This document shows positions 17,501 to 25,543 of a DNA stretch of 64,000 nt, piece after piece (within the stretch, counting starts at the first letter, position 1; each line of letters opens with the position of its first letter). The translations under genes were made by a program, and so were the position numbers. Origin of the DNA: JBDIAG01 sp047974565 (GTDB taxonomy: Bacteria; Actinomycetota; Actinomycetes; Actinomycetales; CAWJMD01); the NCBI GenBank assembly GCA_047974565.1, contig JBKECN010000046.1, positions 10,179 through 74,178 on the forward strand. The letters are read 5' to 3'. The notes beneath the pieces were generated by a model, which was not told the DNA's origin, searched no databases, and saw only the letters and a list, made by a program, of their open reading frames with translations.

Positions 17501-18168
17501 GACTGCGAGCCCTCGGCGCCGGCCAACGCCTCATCAACGACTGGATCGCGACGCAGACCTGGCATGAGTCCCTGACCTTCCTGCAAGGCCACGAGGACCT
17601 GCGCAGCAAGGAAGTGCGCGAAGATCTCGCCGCCACCGACCACCCTGTCGCCCGCCAGCACCTGGCGATCCTGGCCTTGGCCGACCGCTTCGACCTTCAT
17701 GGAGAGGCGGGTTTCAAAGAGCTCCATGCCATCCTCGCCGACGCTGAGGCCGCCTCACGCGCCGCCGACCAAGCGTTGCGCGGGGGCGACCTGCTGTGGA
17801 TGAGAACAATTCTCACGGCGAACTCCGCCGTGTTCGAGCAGGCGCGCGGGCAGTTGTGCGGGGCGGTGCTGATGGCAGCAGCCTCCCAGGAAGGCGACAG
17901 TCTGGAACTTCTGCGACACATCCTCGTCACCGCCAGGGCCGAGTTGGGAGTCGATCTCGACCTGGAAGGCGACCCAACCCCGGAACAACGCGCCGCCCGT
18001 CAGCGGCTCGCGACCTTTACCGCGGCACGCGCAGTGTCACTCAAGGCATTCCTGCGCACCGGGCCCCAACCCGACCTGGCCCGGCACGTCGGCGCGATGA
18101 TCGAGGAGTTGGAGAGCGCGACCAATGTCGACATGCGCGACCCGGCACCCGACCACCAGCCGCGCTAG
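14569..18168 (+). CDS. STAND-type NTPase with transglutaminase-like N-domain and helical repeats
   Basis: A 1199-residue multidomain protein. Residues about 60-200 resemble a transglutaminase-like (papain-fold) domain: Cys98 in NGTCLDLALVLAGACE, His131 in PGHALVGV and Asp177 in VVDPNG could form the triad. About 285-600 is a P-loop NTPase of the STAND class: Walker A GVGGCGKT (294-301), Walker B VVVDYAD (363-369), and the winged-helix-like part including RPDPIGDHFLL. About 740-800 holds one clear TPR-like unit (AGDRAGALTAIDEAVTLRRALAQANPAAF), and the remaining 400 residues are predicted helical repeats. STAND proteins oligomerise when a C-terminal sensor detects a ligand. Coupled to the upstream lipase, it plausibly senses invasion and triggers an effector. 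The exact trigger is unknown. Confidence 0.9.
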   Translation: MTSTDLTSPVHEAGDWPVWSPSRPEDLARYVHPEQVRSHAGQVPEASGQGPRHRLEQVWAGLKARGIGYAHERLGSSAAGQVIRPPGEVLATARNGTCLDLALVLAGACELAGLPWTVILLDSAQHGAPGHALVGVLLGRDGWPDGWGDPVLDALPETWADDVRPGGGGSQPVLVVDPNGLATRAPRPEPGVDTDLATAAAHGYEYLRQTDERWTWRASVTASLAQPFTPPGVPANLPLREIFLPHESAPSPLKQLRAEYRLTPFQLRDEYDLLVDFCEEVRAGSATGIAIIHGVGGCGKTRLALEVAEHLRLEGWYAGPLRETTPEPAGTPEQSAGDGSDDDQPTPAIEVQYLGSVGAPLCVVVDYADGRLRETIALLHSLKRRLCSPGFSPAVVILTARSMEGAWWSEVDDALESDTHPHRPELTQGLAATHKPLDVFQQTLVALGADRSDRVPAAPSVGRTWTTLDLVMEASLAAEPGGEGQLPTDRSDLYNTLLQHEYKYWRKTYWELTGHRPEKGILEKGAMCLTLLSPTRDNTIEALRQVPPLERADQWRYHVGEALEMCLGSGAGERLALRPDPIGDHFLLTQLKADLEGAATSRTLTHTLADADEETLLRCVLTLNRAGQDDPALAARLIGQLVRDGMLPGFAGESSDGRDETEGTTGTVSKQAEANQQRLTPRWAIAAAVAVAQRGPAEDALITLVGDAGLTHEQLPLDDLSTMVPDHATGPTELGRVVDEARLIRSKEADPEKRAWLWAQVSERRRAAGDRAGALTAIDEAVTLRRALAQANPAAFTPNLARSLQVRATLQGGAEAVCRWRDSLDALPSLTRAFLLARLCQWTAASDVEADREGLLSEAAQAVAGSSDAPRHFVVDTRMLVRGAATGLPGERLPAWVSASIPDAHYEAIVSLMSTISDPEALADLLTQHEQTLADPVFPSTADIVEFLHGGETDRELDPVRALIREVAEDGLAAVVARLRALGAGQRLINDWIATQTWHESLTFLQGHEDLRSKEVREDLAATDHPVARQHLAILALADRFDLHGEAGFKELHAILADAEAASRAADQALRGGDLLWMRTILTANSAVFEQARGQLCGAVLMAAASQEGDSLELLRHILVTARAELGVDLDLEGDPTPEQRAARQRLATFTAARAVSLKAFLRTGPQPDLARHVGAMIEELESATNVDMRDPAPDHQPR

Positions 18169-18216
18169 CCCCCGATTCGGGGCACAGAACAAACGCCCCC
18201 CTCCCGTCGACGCCTC

Positions 18217-19560
18217 TCACCCGGATCGACGGCGCCTGAGTCTCCCCGCCACGTCATACCCGGCCCGCACGACCCGGTAGAGCGGTGTGTACACCCGCTC
18301 TCGCTCCCTGATCCACGGCGCGAAGATCTCCCGGTAGGGGGTCCGATCGGCGTCCGGGCCGAAGAGTTTGTCTTCCACCTGGCTGCCCTTGAAGCCGACT
18401 TTCTGGCCGAGCGCGCCGCCGATCCGCAGGATGAGATTGGTCCTCTTGCGCGCGGGGTCGGTGGATCTGATGTTCTCCATAAGGGTCCAGGCGTATTCGC
18501 CCAGGGCCTGCAGGTCCGGCATCCGCGCAGCGTTGTAGTCGGCGAACGGGGTCGCCGAGCCGGTGGTCAGCTGGTCCACCAGGTAGCAGCAGTCCTCTAG
18601 CCCGGAATTCAATCCCTCGCCGGTGGGCGGCAGCACGCTGTGGGCGGCGTCGCCGATGAGCACGAGCCACTCCCCCACGTTGAGGTACGGGCACCGCACG
18701 ACGGCCCCGGAGAACGAGTCGCGGGAGAAGAAGTCGACGTAATCCTGGTCGGCGAGCAGCGGCGCGGCCAACGGGGCGTAGGTCGCCACATACCGGCGCA
18801 GCCCACGCAGGTTCTCCGGCGTGGGCTCGTCCGCGAGCAGCAGTTCCTCATCCTGCGTCCCCGTCACGGCGGTGGTGGAGACCGTCCACACCTCGTCCTT
18901 GAGAGTCGCCGAGTAGACGCCCTTGTCGCCGAAGATGTAGTGCCAGTACGGGTCCATCCCGGCCGCGCTGACGCCGGGCTGGGAGAACAGCACCCGGAAG
19001 CGCACACCCCAGTCGCCGATCTCTGGGTTGAAGCCGTCCAGCTGCTCGGTGAGCGCCCGACGGGTGGCCGACCACACCCCGTCGGCGGCGATGACGCGGG
19101 ACAGGCTCGCGTCCACGGTCACCGCCTCACCCGAGACAGTCTCGAAGACAAGACTTTTCGAAGGCAGGTCGAGACTGGTGAGTTTGTGTCCGGTGACGAC
19201 GGTGATCGACCCGCTCGCCTGGGCGGCCTCGAGCAGCACCTCGTTGACGTAGCCGCGGGTGATAGCGACGACCGTCCCGCTGTCGAGCTCTGCCACCTTG
19301 CGTTGGCCGGCGAAGATGCGCCACCCCTTGACAAGGGCACCCTCCTTGAGCACCTGCTCCAGGAGTGCCGGGTCGATTCGCCGCAAGGTCTCCTGCCCGC
19401 GAGCGTTGAGGCCGAGCGGGTAACTGTTCGTCTGGGCGGTGGGCACCTCGTCCTTCGCCTCGTACACGGTGACCCGGTGCCCGGCCCCCGCCAGCAGGAG
19501 CGCTGCGGCCAGCCCGACCGGGCCGCCGCCGATGACGATCACAGGGCTGGGATCAGCCAC
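18217..19560 (-). CDS. FAD-dependent aromatic monooxygenase (kynurenine 3-monooxygenase-like)
   Basis: A 447-residue group A flavoprotein hydroxylase that would use NAD(P)H and O2 to hydroxylate an aromatic ring. The Rossmann FAD motif VIVIGGGPVGLAAALLLAGAG opens the protein and is followed by VYEAKDE. The second FAD motif is LIGDAAHSVLPPTGEGLNSGLEDC, whose spacing and EDC ending resemble kynurenine 3-monooxygenase. The GTG at 19560, preceded by GAGGAAG, is preferred to longer readings. The substrate is unknown; its place beside the phenol hydroxylase cluster, on the same strand, suggests aromatic catabolism. Convergent with the STAND gene, 48 bases apart. Confidence 0.88.
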   Translation of the reverse strand: MADPSPVIVIGGGPVGLAAALLLAGAGHRVTVYEAKDEVPTAQTNSYPLGLNARGQETLRRIDPALLEQVLKEGALVKGWRIFAGQRKVAELDSGTVVAITRGYVNEVLLEAAQASGSITVVTGHKLTSLDLPSKSLVFETVSGEAVTVDASLSRVIAADGVWSATRRALTEQLDGFNPEIGDWGVRFRVLFSQPGVSAAGMDPYWHYIFGDKGVYSATLKDEVWTVSTTAVTGTQDEELLLADEPTPENLRGLRRYVATYAPLAAPLLADQDYVDFFSRDSFSGAVVRCPYLNVGEWLVLIGDAAHSVLPPTGEGLNSGLEDCCYLVDQLTTGSATPFADYNAARMPDLQALGEYAWTLMENIRSTDPARKRTNLILRIGGALGQKVGFKGSQVEDKLFGPDADRTPYREIFAPWIRERERVYTPLYRVVRAGYDVAGRLRRRRSG

Positions 19561-19803
19561 GGGGCATCTTCCTCTCGTGTGCGGGCGTCGGCCGGATGCC
19601 GTCGGCCCGTCTCTGCCTGCGCGATGCCGGCTCGGACCTGGCATCCCCGGGTGATCGTAGAGGTCAACGAACGGCCAGGACGCTCCCCCGCGTACCAACC
19701 CGATACGACGTAGGGCTTGACACGACGTAGGGGCGATGCGGCCGCAGCCACACCGCCCCAGTCGCGCCCGCAGATCGGGCACCGTTCGACGGACGTCCCG
19801 GCA

Positions 19804-19876
19804 CCAGATCAGCCAGAAGCCAGATCAGCCACAGGCCAGATCAGCCAGAAGCCGATCGGCCCCAAGCCGGATCAGC
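19804..19876. repeat. 16-bp tandem repeat overlapping a stop codon
   Basis: CCAGATCAGCCAGAAG-type units at 19804, 19820, 19836, 19852 (15 bp) and a partial at 19867. The last unit runs into the final codon and stop (19872-19874) of the 103-residue gene on the minus strand. The rest of the 311-base gap (19561-19871) has no visible gene. Confidence 0.75.
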
Positions 19877-20183
19877 GGTACATCGGCATCGCCGAGACCG
19901 GCCACCCCAGGTTGTGCACGGGAGCGATGGTGATGTCCACCTCCCCCAGCCCGTACTCGGCGAGGGTCTCCTTGAAGGCGGGGTTGTCCACCATGGCCCG
20001 GCACACCTGCTCGTTGTCCCACACGTCGATCACCCGGAAGCCGGTGTCGATGTCGGAGGCCAGGTGCACCAGCGGACGGGCCGGGGAGACCTCGACCACA
20101 TGCTCGAGCACCCGGTCGTACCGGCCGCGCAGTTCGCTGGTGTCTCCTGTCCAGGTGAAGGTCGCCATCATCCGTTCACTCAT
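19872..20183 (-). CDS. Small dimeric alpha/beta-barrel-like hypothetical protein
   Basis: About 103 residues, with the strand-helix-strand spacing of ABM/NIPSNAP-type ferredoxin-fold proteins: MMATFTWTGD, HLASDIDTGFRVIDVWDNEQ, VDITIAPVHNL. Proteins of this fold often bind or modify small aromatic molecules, but no catalytic residue can be named. ATG 20183 overlaps the end of the preceding gene by 8 bases (ATGAGTGA), so it is the last gene of the hydroxylase operon. An ATG nine bases further upstream (20192) and one at 20171 are alternatives. Confidence 0.7.
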   Translation of the reverse strand: MSERMMATFTWTGDTSELRGRYDRVLEHVVEVSPARPLVHLASDIDTGFRVIDVWDNEQVCRAMVDNPAFKETLAEYGLGEVDITIAPVHNLGWPVSAMPMYR

Positions 20184-20700
20184 CGCGTCCACCGTCCTTC
20201 GAGTCCTCGCTGGCAGCCACGTCCACCTCGGGTGGGGTCAGGCTGACCAGGCCAACTGCCAGGTCCTCCAGGAAGTCCTGGTCGGTGGGCTTGACGTCCT
20301 GGCTGCCCGGCGACCACGACGACTCCTCGGTGCGCACATGCCCGGAGTGGACGCTGTCGATGCCCACCCCGATCCGCAGCGACCGGTCCCGCCAGCTGAG
20401 GGTGAAACTCAGGTGGCCGGTGCCGAACTCGTCCTCCAGCAGGATCCTTTCGGCCTGGGCGTCGAGCATCGCGTTGGCCTCGCAGATGACGTGCTCGGCC
20501 CGGGCCCGCAGCCCGAACCACTCGTCGATCGCCACCGCGATCCCGGTCGGCCGGCTGGACTCGAAATGCAGCACGGCAGGCGTCGAATCGCCGCGTACCG
20601 CGTCCCGCACCCGCAGCATGAACGGGGTGAACACCACGTCCCGCTGGGAGTCCTCGGCGGGCCCTGGGCCCATTGCCATTTCCTCGGTCATGACACTCAT
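20176..20700 (-). CDS. Hypothetical protein coupled to phenol hydroxylase operon
   Basis: 174 residues, acidic, with no family recognised. Strand-rich sequence (AVLHFESSRPTGIAVAIDEW, LSFTLSWRDRSLRIGVGIDS) and an acidic tail (DVAASEDSKDGGRDE). No Cys motif, membrane segment or signal peptide is seen. The ATG at 20700 overlaps the reductase stop in an ATGA arrangement, and the end overlaps the next small gene, so it is firmly part of the operon. It is not among the canonical L-M-N-O-P set of phenol hydroxylases. A substrate-binding or assembly role is guesswork. Confidence 0.75.
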   Translation of the reverse strand: MSVMTEEMAMGPGPAEDSQRDVVFTPFMLRVRDAVRGDSTPAVLHFESSRPTGIAVAIDEWFGLRARAEHVICEANAMLDAQAERILLEDEFGTGHLSFTLSWRDRSLRIGVGIDSVHSGHVRTEESSWSPGSQDVKPTDQDFLEDLAVGLVSLTPPEVDVAASEDSKDGGRDE

Positions 20701-21764
20701 CCTGACGTCCTCATCAACGGGCTGCGGACCCCACCGGTGGCCTTGTCGGAGGAGTCGAAGAAGTCCTCCCGGTAAGTGTCCCGCGGGAACAGGCGCTTTT
20801 TCATGAGCATCTTCATCGACGCCTCCACCATCGGTGGCGGCCCGCACAGATACGCCACATGCCCTCGCAGCGTGGGGAAGTCGTCGGCGATGACATCGGT
20901 GACCAGGCCGAACGAGGTGCCGTCCACGCCCTCCTCCTGGGACAGGCAGGGCCGGTAGTGGAAGACGTCGGAATGCTCTTCCTCCAGTGCCCGGAAGAAC
21001 TCCACGTCGTAGAGGTCCACCGCCTCCCGACCTCCGTGGTAGAGGTAGATCTCGTCCTCGATGCCCTCCTCGAGCAGGTAGGCGACCATGGACTTCAGCG
21101 GTGCCAGTCCGGTGCCGCCACCGATCATGATCATCGGCTTCTCCCGCAACGGCCGGGCGAAGAACCGGCCGTACGGCCCGGCCAGCGAGATCGTGTCGCC
21201 CACGGCCAGATCCTTGAAGATCCAGCCGTCCGTGCCGCGCCCACCTGGGGTGCGCTTGACGGTCAGCTCGATCTGCCGGGTGCTCGAGGGCGGGCTGGCG
21301 ATCGACCAGCTGCGGGTCACCCCGTCGTCACCGGGCAGCCGCACCTGGACGTACTGGCCTGCGTTGAAGGTGATCTCGGTGTCCAGGTCGATGGTGATGC
21401 GCTTGGTCTCGCGGGCGCAGTCCTGCATGGCGGAGATGGTGCCCACGTAGTCCTGGACGGGGTGCATGGTGATCCCCTCCTCGGCTTCGACGTCGGCATC
21501 GATGATGACGTCGGAGTTCGGAGTGGCCACGCAGACAAGGGTTTTGCCCTCGTTGCGTTCGAAGTCCATGAGCGCGAAGGCCGAGGCGTCCTGGTGGTCG
21601 ACCTCCCCGTCGAGGACCTCCACCTTGCAGGTACCGCAGGTGCCATGGGTGCAGGCGTGCGGCAGCCAGACACCCGCCCGCAGGCAGGCGTCGAGAATGT
21701 TCTGACTCTCCTCGCACTCCACCTCGCGGTCGAGGGAGTCGATGCGGATCGTGTGCGTCGTCAT
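20697..21764 (-). CDS. dmpP: Phenol hydroxylase reductase component (P5)
   Basis: 355 residues. It passes electrons from NAD(P)H through FAD and a plant-type 2Fe-2S centre to the diiron hydroxylase. The ferredoxin domain comes first, with Cys pattern CTHGTCGTC and the fourth Cys in TLVCVATP. Then comes the FAD domain with RSWSIASPP, and the NAD domain with MIGGGTGLAPLKSM and YLCGPPPMV. A TTG at 21770 is in frame, but the ATG at 21764 sits 7 bases after AAGGAG and is chosen. Length and order match DmpP, the last gene of the dmpLMNOP-type set. The gene symbol is by family and position. Confidence 0.92.
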   Translation of the reverse strand: MTTHTIRIDSLDREVECEESQNILDACLRAGVWLPHACTHGTCGTCKVEVLDGEVDHQDASAFALMDFERNEGKTLVCVATPNSDVIIDADVEAEEGITMHPVQDYVGTISAMQDCARETKRITIDLDTEITFNAGQYVQVRLPGDDGVTRSWSIASPPSSTRQIELTVKRTPGGRGTDGWIFKDLAVGDTISLAGPYGRFFARPLREKPMIMIGGGTGLAPLKSMVAYLLEEGIEDEIYLYHGGREAVDLYDVEFFRALEEEHSDVFHYRPCLSQEEGVDGTSFGLVTDVIADDFPTLRGHVAYLCGPPPMVEASMKMLMKKRLFPRDTYREDFFDSSDKATGGVRSPLMRTSG

Positions 21765-21821
21765 TGACAAGCTCCTTTCCTAGGCTGGGGGCGGGGCGCC
21801 ATTGCCCCGCCCCCGGTCTCG

Positions 21822-22166
21822 TCAGGCCAGCGTGAAGCTGACCAGGCCCTTGTGTGCGATGCCCAGGCTCTCCAGGGTGTCCTCGGGGGACGGCTCGATC
21901 GGTGTGTCGTCGAGGTGCCAGGCGGTGACCTTGTCGGCGTCGAAGTCGGGGTCGGCGGCCGCCCACGGCCCTACCACCTGGGCGGTGAAGTCGGCCCAGG
22001 TCATCGCCCGCGGCACCCGGAAGCACCCGGGCGCGACGATGAAGATGTTGCCTCGCCACCACACGTTGACGAGCTGGTCGTCACCGAAGAGTTCGATCCG
22101 GTCGCGGGAGGGGAAGTTGTATTCGCCGAAGGCCGTCGGCGGTGAGACCATCTGGGTCTCGCTCAT
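21822..22166 (-). CDS. dmpO: Phenol hydroxylase P4-type subunit
   Basis: 114 residues. It lies between the large hydroxylase subunit and the reductase, exactly where DmpO (component P4) is found, and its size fits (about 118 residues in the family). Visible features are FGEYNFPSRDRIELFGDDQLVNVWW, a hydrophobic core and a C-terminal strand-rich part ending HKGLVSFTLA. P4 is thought to help iron loading or assembly of the hydroxylase. The start follows AAGGAGATTGAC. The family match is by context and general pattern, so it is somewhat less certain than the neighbours. Confidence 0.82.
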   Translation of the reverse strand: MSETQMVSPPTAFGEYNFPSRDRIELFGDDQLVNVWWRGNIFIVAPGCFRVPRAMTWADFTAQVVGPWAAADPDFDADKVTAWHLDDTPIEPSPEDTLESLGIAHKGLVSFTLA

Positions 22167-22306
22167 GTCAATCTCCTTGTCTGGCTGTGTCTTTGTGGCC
22201 GGCTGGCAGCCGGCCCGGCATCATCGGCGGGCCGGCGATCGGGTGCCGGTGACCCGTGGGTGGCGCACCCGGCCGATGACCGGCCGGGTGCGCTCTAACG
22301 GGTGGC

Positions 22307-23812
22307 TCAGCTGACCCCGGCAGCGGCGTGCCATTGCGCCCAGTTCTTGGCGTCGGCACTGTCCAGATACTCCCCGGAGTCTCCGGGCTGCAGGTTGTAC
22401 CACTTGAGCACGTCCGGGATGGTGGGCCCACCGCAGTTGCCCTGGAAGATCTGGTGCACCGGCAGCCACGCCTGGCGGTACTTCCACGGCTCGCGGTCGA
22501 AGATCCACTTACATCCGTCGGAGCAGAAGTTGTATCGCTCCCCCTCGTAGACCGAATGCCTTTGGGATTGCACCGAAGGATTGCCTGTCTCGGTGAAACC
22601 CATGGGGATCTGGCAGGTCTGGCAGAGCATCGGCAGCCCGCCATTGAAGAAGCGCTTGCCGTCGGCCTGCATCTCGCGGGCCTTGAGGTAGACCGGACGG
22701 TAGTGCTTGTCGAAGGTGTCCGGGTACTGCTCGGACATCCAGTCCATCTCCTCGTCGTGCGGCACCGTGGTGGTGAACGACGCGGCGTGCGACCACTGGT
22801 AGAGGATCCAGTGCACCTGGTGCGAGAGGTACTCCTTCTCGGCGATGGCCTGGTCCAGGTGCCGGGGCGGGCGGATGCCGTAGTACTCCAGGTCGGGGAA
22901 GAGTCCCTCGAGCATCTGCTGTTCGAAGTACAGCTCGAAGGCCTCCTTCCAGGACATGACCTTCTTCGGCAGGAAGTAGTCCTGCATGCAGGCGACCAGT
23001 CCGAGCAGCCGGTACCCGCGCCAGAACCACTTGTCGATCCAGTCCTGCATGATCGGCACGTTGTCCTCGTCCTGCTCGAGGATGAACTTGATCGCCTCCA
23101 GGCCCAGGGTCATGTGCCGGGACTCGTCCGACTGGGCGGAGAAGCCGAACGACATGGTGCCCAGGTCGCCGTTGAACGAGGCACCGGACATGAACGGCAC
23201 GAAGAGCAGGTTCGTCAGCAGGTACTCGAAGGAGAACGAGATGGCGACCATGAACTCGAACGGGCCGGCGGAGATGCCGTCGTCGAAGAACGACTTGGGC
23301 ACCGAGAGGTACCAGACCCGGTCGTGCATCCGGTTGGGGTCGTGCAGCCCGTCGTAGTACTTGTTGTACATCGACAGCGCGTGGGTCTCGGTCTGGTTGT
23401 GCCGCAGTTCGTCGATGCTCTGGCAGAGCGAGGCGAAGCGCGGGCCCGGGCCGTTGAGATGCCTTGCCAGGTAGGCGAACTGGCGGTGCGCGGCATACTC
23501 CAGGGGGGTCACGCCCTGGAGGAAGAGGCGCAGCGAGTTGATGTAGCGGGCATCGGTGGCCTGCAGGTGGCCCTGGGCCTGGGCGAAGGAGTCGAGCACC
23601 GCGTACAGGCGCTTGTCCTTCTCCGCCTGGTACTTGCAGTAGGCGTCGACGGTGAGCCGGAAGGGGTCCTCCCAGGCGTCCCAGTCGTGGATTTTGATGC
23701 CTTCGAATGTGGTGTACGGGTAGAGCTCGTCCTGGCTGACGTAGCTCGGCTCCCAGTCGAGTCCGCGGGTGAGCTGGGCGTAGCGCTCCCGCATCGAGGC
23801 CTTCTTGGCCAT
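22307..23812 (-). CDS. dmpN: Phenol hydroxylase large (alpha) subunit with diiron centre
   Basis: 501 residues; the catalytic subunit that uses O2 to hydroxylate the aromatic ring. All six carboxylate/histidine iron ligands are visible with family spacing: Glu105 (LEYAAH), Glu135 and His138 (DELRH), Glu196 (FSFEYLL), Glu230 and His233 (DESRH). The 30- and 34-residue intervals are those of soluble methane monooxygenase (114/144 and 209/243). Near the C-terminus is a YHS zinc-binding domain (MLCQTCQIP ... YNFCSDGCKWIF), as in bacterial phenol and toluene hydroxylases. The ATG follows AGGAG. Probable product: catechol from phenol; the true substrate range is unknown. Confidence 0.95.
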   Translation of the reverse strand: MAKKASMRERYAQLTRGLDWEPSYVSQDELYPYTTFEGIKIHDWDAWEDPFRLTVDAYCKYQAEKDKRLYAVLDSFAQAQGHLQATDARYINSLRLFLQGVTPLEYAAHRQFAYLARHLNGPGPRFASLCQSIDELRHNQTETHALSMYNKYYDGLHDPNRMHDRVWYLSVPKSFFDDGISAGPFEFMVAISFSFEYLLTNLLFVPFMSGASFNGDLGTMSFGFSAQSDESRHMTLGLEAIKFILEQDEDNVPIMQDWIDKWFWRGYRLLGLVACMQDYFLPKKVMSWKEAFELYFEQQMLEGLFPDLEYYGIRPPRHLDQAIAEKEYLSHQVHWILYQWSHAASFTTTVPHDEEMDWMSEQYPDTFDKHYRPVYLKAREMQADGKRFFNGGLPMLCQTCQIPMGFTETGNPSVQSQRHSVYEGERYNFCSDGCKWIFDREPWKYRQAWLPVHQIFQGNCGGPTIPDVLKWYNLQPGDSGEYLDSADAKNWAQWHAAAGVS

Positions 23813-23969
23813 GGTCTATCTCCTAGCGTCTATCTGCGATGAATGTTCTCTGGGCACGAGACACGTTGTCCCGTGCCTGGTGTGGTTCGATCGCCCCCGA
23901 GAACGCTCGTCCGCGCGGATTGGCGGGTCGGGCGCTTCGAGATGCGCTGTGGTGCGGTCGTTCTGGTGG

Positions 23970-24263
23970 TCAGCGCCGCCAGCCGACGACGATCTCATCC
24001 TCTTCGATGTCGAGGTTGCCCGACATCGAGACGATCGCCAGCTGGAACTCCAGCGTCTCCCACTCCCGCCCCATGTGCTTCTCGACGGTCTCGCGGTTGA
24101 TCACCAGCCTGCCATCGGTGCGGATCTTGACCAGTCCCGGCATCCGCAGGGTGTCCGCCGCCGGGTTGTCCTCCTCGATCGCTTCGATCAGCGGACGGTT
24201 CGCCTCAGTGTCCTGAATGTCGACACTCGCCGGACGAGCCGGTCGAGTTCTGGCTTCTGCCAT
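23970..24263 (-). CDS. dmpM: Phenol hydroxylase coupling (effector) protein, MmoB/DmpM family
   Basis: 97 residues. A cofactorless regulatory subunit that binds the hydroxylase and couples electron supply to oxygenation. It matches the MmoB/DmpM family by size, by its position between beta and alpha genes, and by the sequence RPLIEAIEEDNPAADTLRMPGLVKIRTDGRL (split here only by description), followed by INRETVEKHMGREW. The start follows AAGGACACACC. A 157-base gap separates it from the alpha subunit. Confidence 0.92.
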   Translation of the reverse strand: MAEARTRPARPASVDIQDTEANRPLIEAIEEDNPAADTLRMPGLVKIRTDGRLVINRETVEKHMGREWETLEFQLAIVSMSGNLDIEEDEIVVGWRR

Positions 24264-24361
24264 GGTGTGTCCTTGTCACAGTGCGCTTTTCGCGTAATCG
24301 GATGTGGTGGAAGAAGTGTCTCGCCAGCAAGCGAGACGGGGCACTGGCCGAGCGGGTGGGC

Positions 24362-25381
24362 TCATGCCTCCAACGGGACGCCGAGCCCGCGGTAGCGCTC
24401 GATCTGGGCGTCGCGGTAGGCAGCGGCGGCCTCGACGGCCCCGGTTCCGCCCAGTGCCTTGTCGATCTCCACCGCGATCGGGGCGACGGCCGCGGTGGCG
24501 GCTTCGAGCCGCTCGCCGATCATCTGCGCCAGCGCAGCCGCGTTGGCCTCGCCGGCCTCTGGGTCGCCGGTCCAGGCCTTGATCAGCGGGTCGAGCCACT
24601 TGCACTGGTCCGCATACCAGTTCGTGTAGTGCTGGCCCAGCAGCGAGACCACGCCGGCGCCGCCGGTGAGGGCGTGCTCGTCGGTGTACTCGTGCATCAG
24701 CCGGAAGATCTGGCCGTCCACCAGGTCGATGGCCATCAGCCCGACGGCGTAGTCCTTCTCGATCAGCGCCTTCTCCACGTACTCGCGCAGCGGCTGCAGG
24801 TGTTCGCTCTCGAGCCAGTGCTGCTTGGCCTGGTCGAGGGCGTTGGAGGAGCCCTCGCCGACGGCCAGGCCGATCATCGAGTGCACCTGGGCGTTGCCGA
24901 TGCGGTCGAAGGCGGCGAAGGCGACGGCCTGGGAGACGCTGGTGCCGTAGGCGAACCGGCAGCCGTTGATCGAGATGAGTTCTGCACCGGCCTCGTAGTG
25001 GCGCAGCGGCAGGTAGCAGCTGATCACCAGCGAGAGCCACTGCTCCGGCAGGCCGGCGAGCAGGTTGCGCTCCTCGGCGTACTTCAGGGTGCGCCCGAAG
25101 CTGTCGTAGTCCTCGGCGCGGCTGGCGACGTAGGTGGCGTAGTAGTACTGACGCGGGTCCGTGTAGGAGTAGGGATCGGTCAGCTTGAGGACGGTGTAGT
25201 CCGGGTCGTACAGCTCGTGCTGCGGTGCCCAGAACGGGCGATAATGGAAGTTCTCGGTCGGCTGCATCCCGTAGGTACCCTCCTGGTACCGGGATGCGGC
25301 CTTTTCACCGAAACGTTCGACGATGGTGTCGAATGTCTGGCGCCGAGGCTCGATGGTGTTCGTGCGGAGCTCATAGCCCAT
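24362..25381 (-). CDS. dmpL: Phenol hydroxylase small (beta) subunit
   Basis: 339 residues, all-helical, with the same fold as the alpha subunit but lacking the iron ligands; it forms the (alpha beta gamma)2 hydroxylase core. Diagnostic stretches include RRQTFDTIVERFGEKAASRYQEG, FHYRPFWAPQHELYD and RYYYATYV-like YYYATYVASR. It is the first gene of the operon. The ATG at 25381 follows GAAGGGAATCGCA. Upstream in-frame codons (to 25471) encode Arg-rich sequence that reads into the regulator's promoter region and are not used. Confidence 0.93.
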   Translation of the reverse strand: MGYELRTNTIEPRRQTFDTIVERFGEKAASRYQEGTYGMQPTENFHYRPFWAPQHELYDPDYTVLKLTDPYSYTDPRQYYYATYVASRAEDYDSFGRTLKYAEERNLLAGLPEQWLSLVISCYLPLRHYEAGAELISINGCRFAYGTSVSQAVAFAAFDRIGNAQVHSMIGLAVGEGSSNALDQAKQHWLESEHLQPLREYVEKALIEKDYAVGLMAIDLVDGQIFRLMHEYTDEHALTGGAGVVSLLGQHYTNWYADQCKWLDPLIKAWTGDPEAGEANAAALAQMIGERLEAATAAVAPIAVEIDKALGGTGAVEAAAAYRDAQIERYRGLGVPLEA

Positions 25382-25543
25382 TGCGATTCCCTTCGGATCG
25401 TCCTTGACCCGGGTCTCCGGCGGTCGCCGATGACCACGGTTGGACCGTAGGCGGCAGCGGGTGGGGCACACCAGGGTCGGGCGGCGCCGTTGTCGGCTAC
25501 GTCAGGCTGGACGGCCGGCGTTGTTCACCCTGCACAAGCCCAC

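Noticed and set aside
22328..23842. 504-codon plus-strand frame opposite the hydroxylase alpha subunit
   Set aside because: The minus strand encodes a diiron hydroxylase with all ligands; the plus frame has no protein character.
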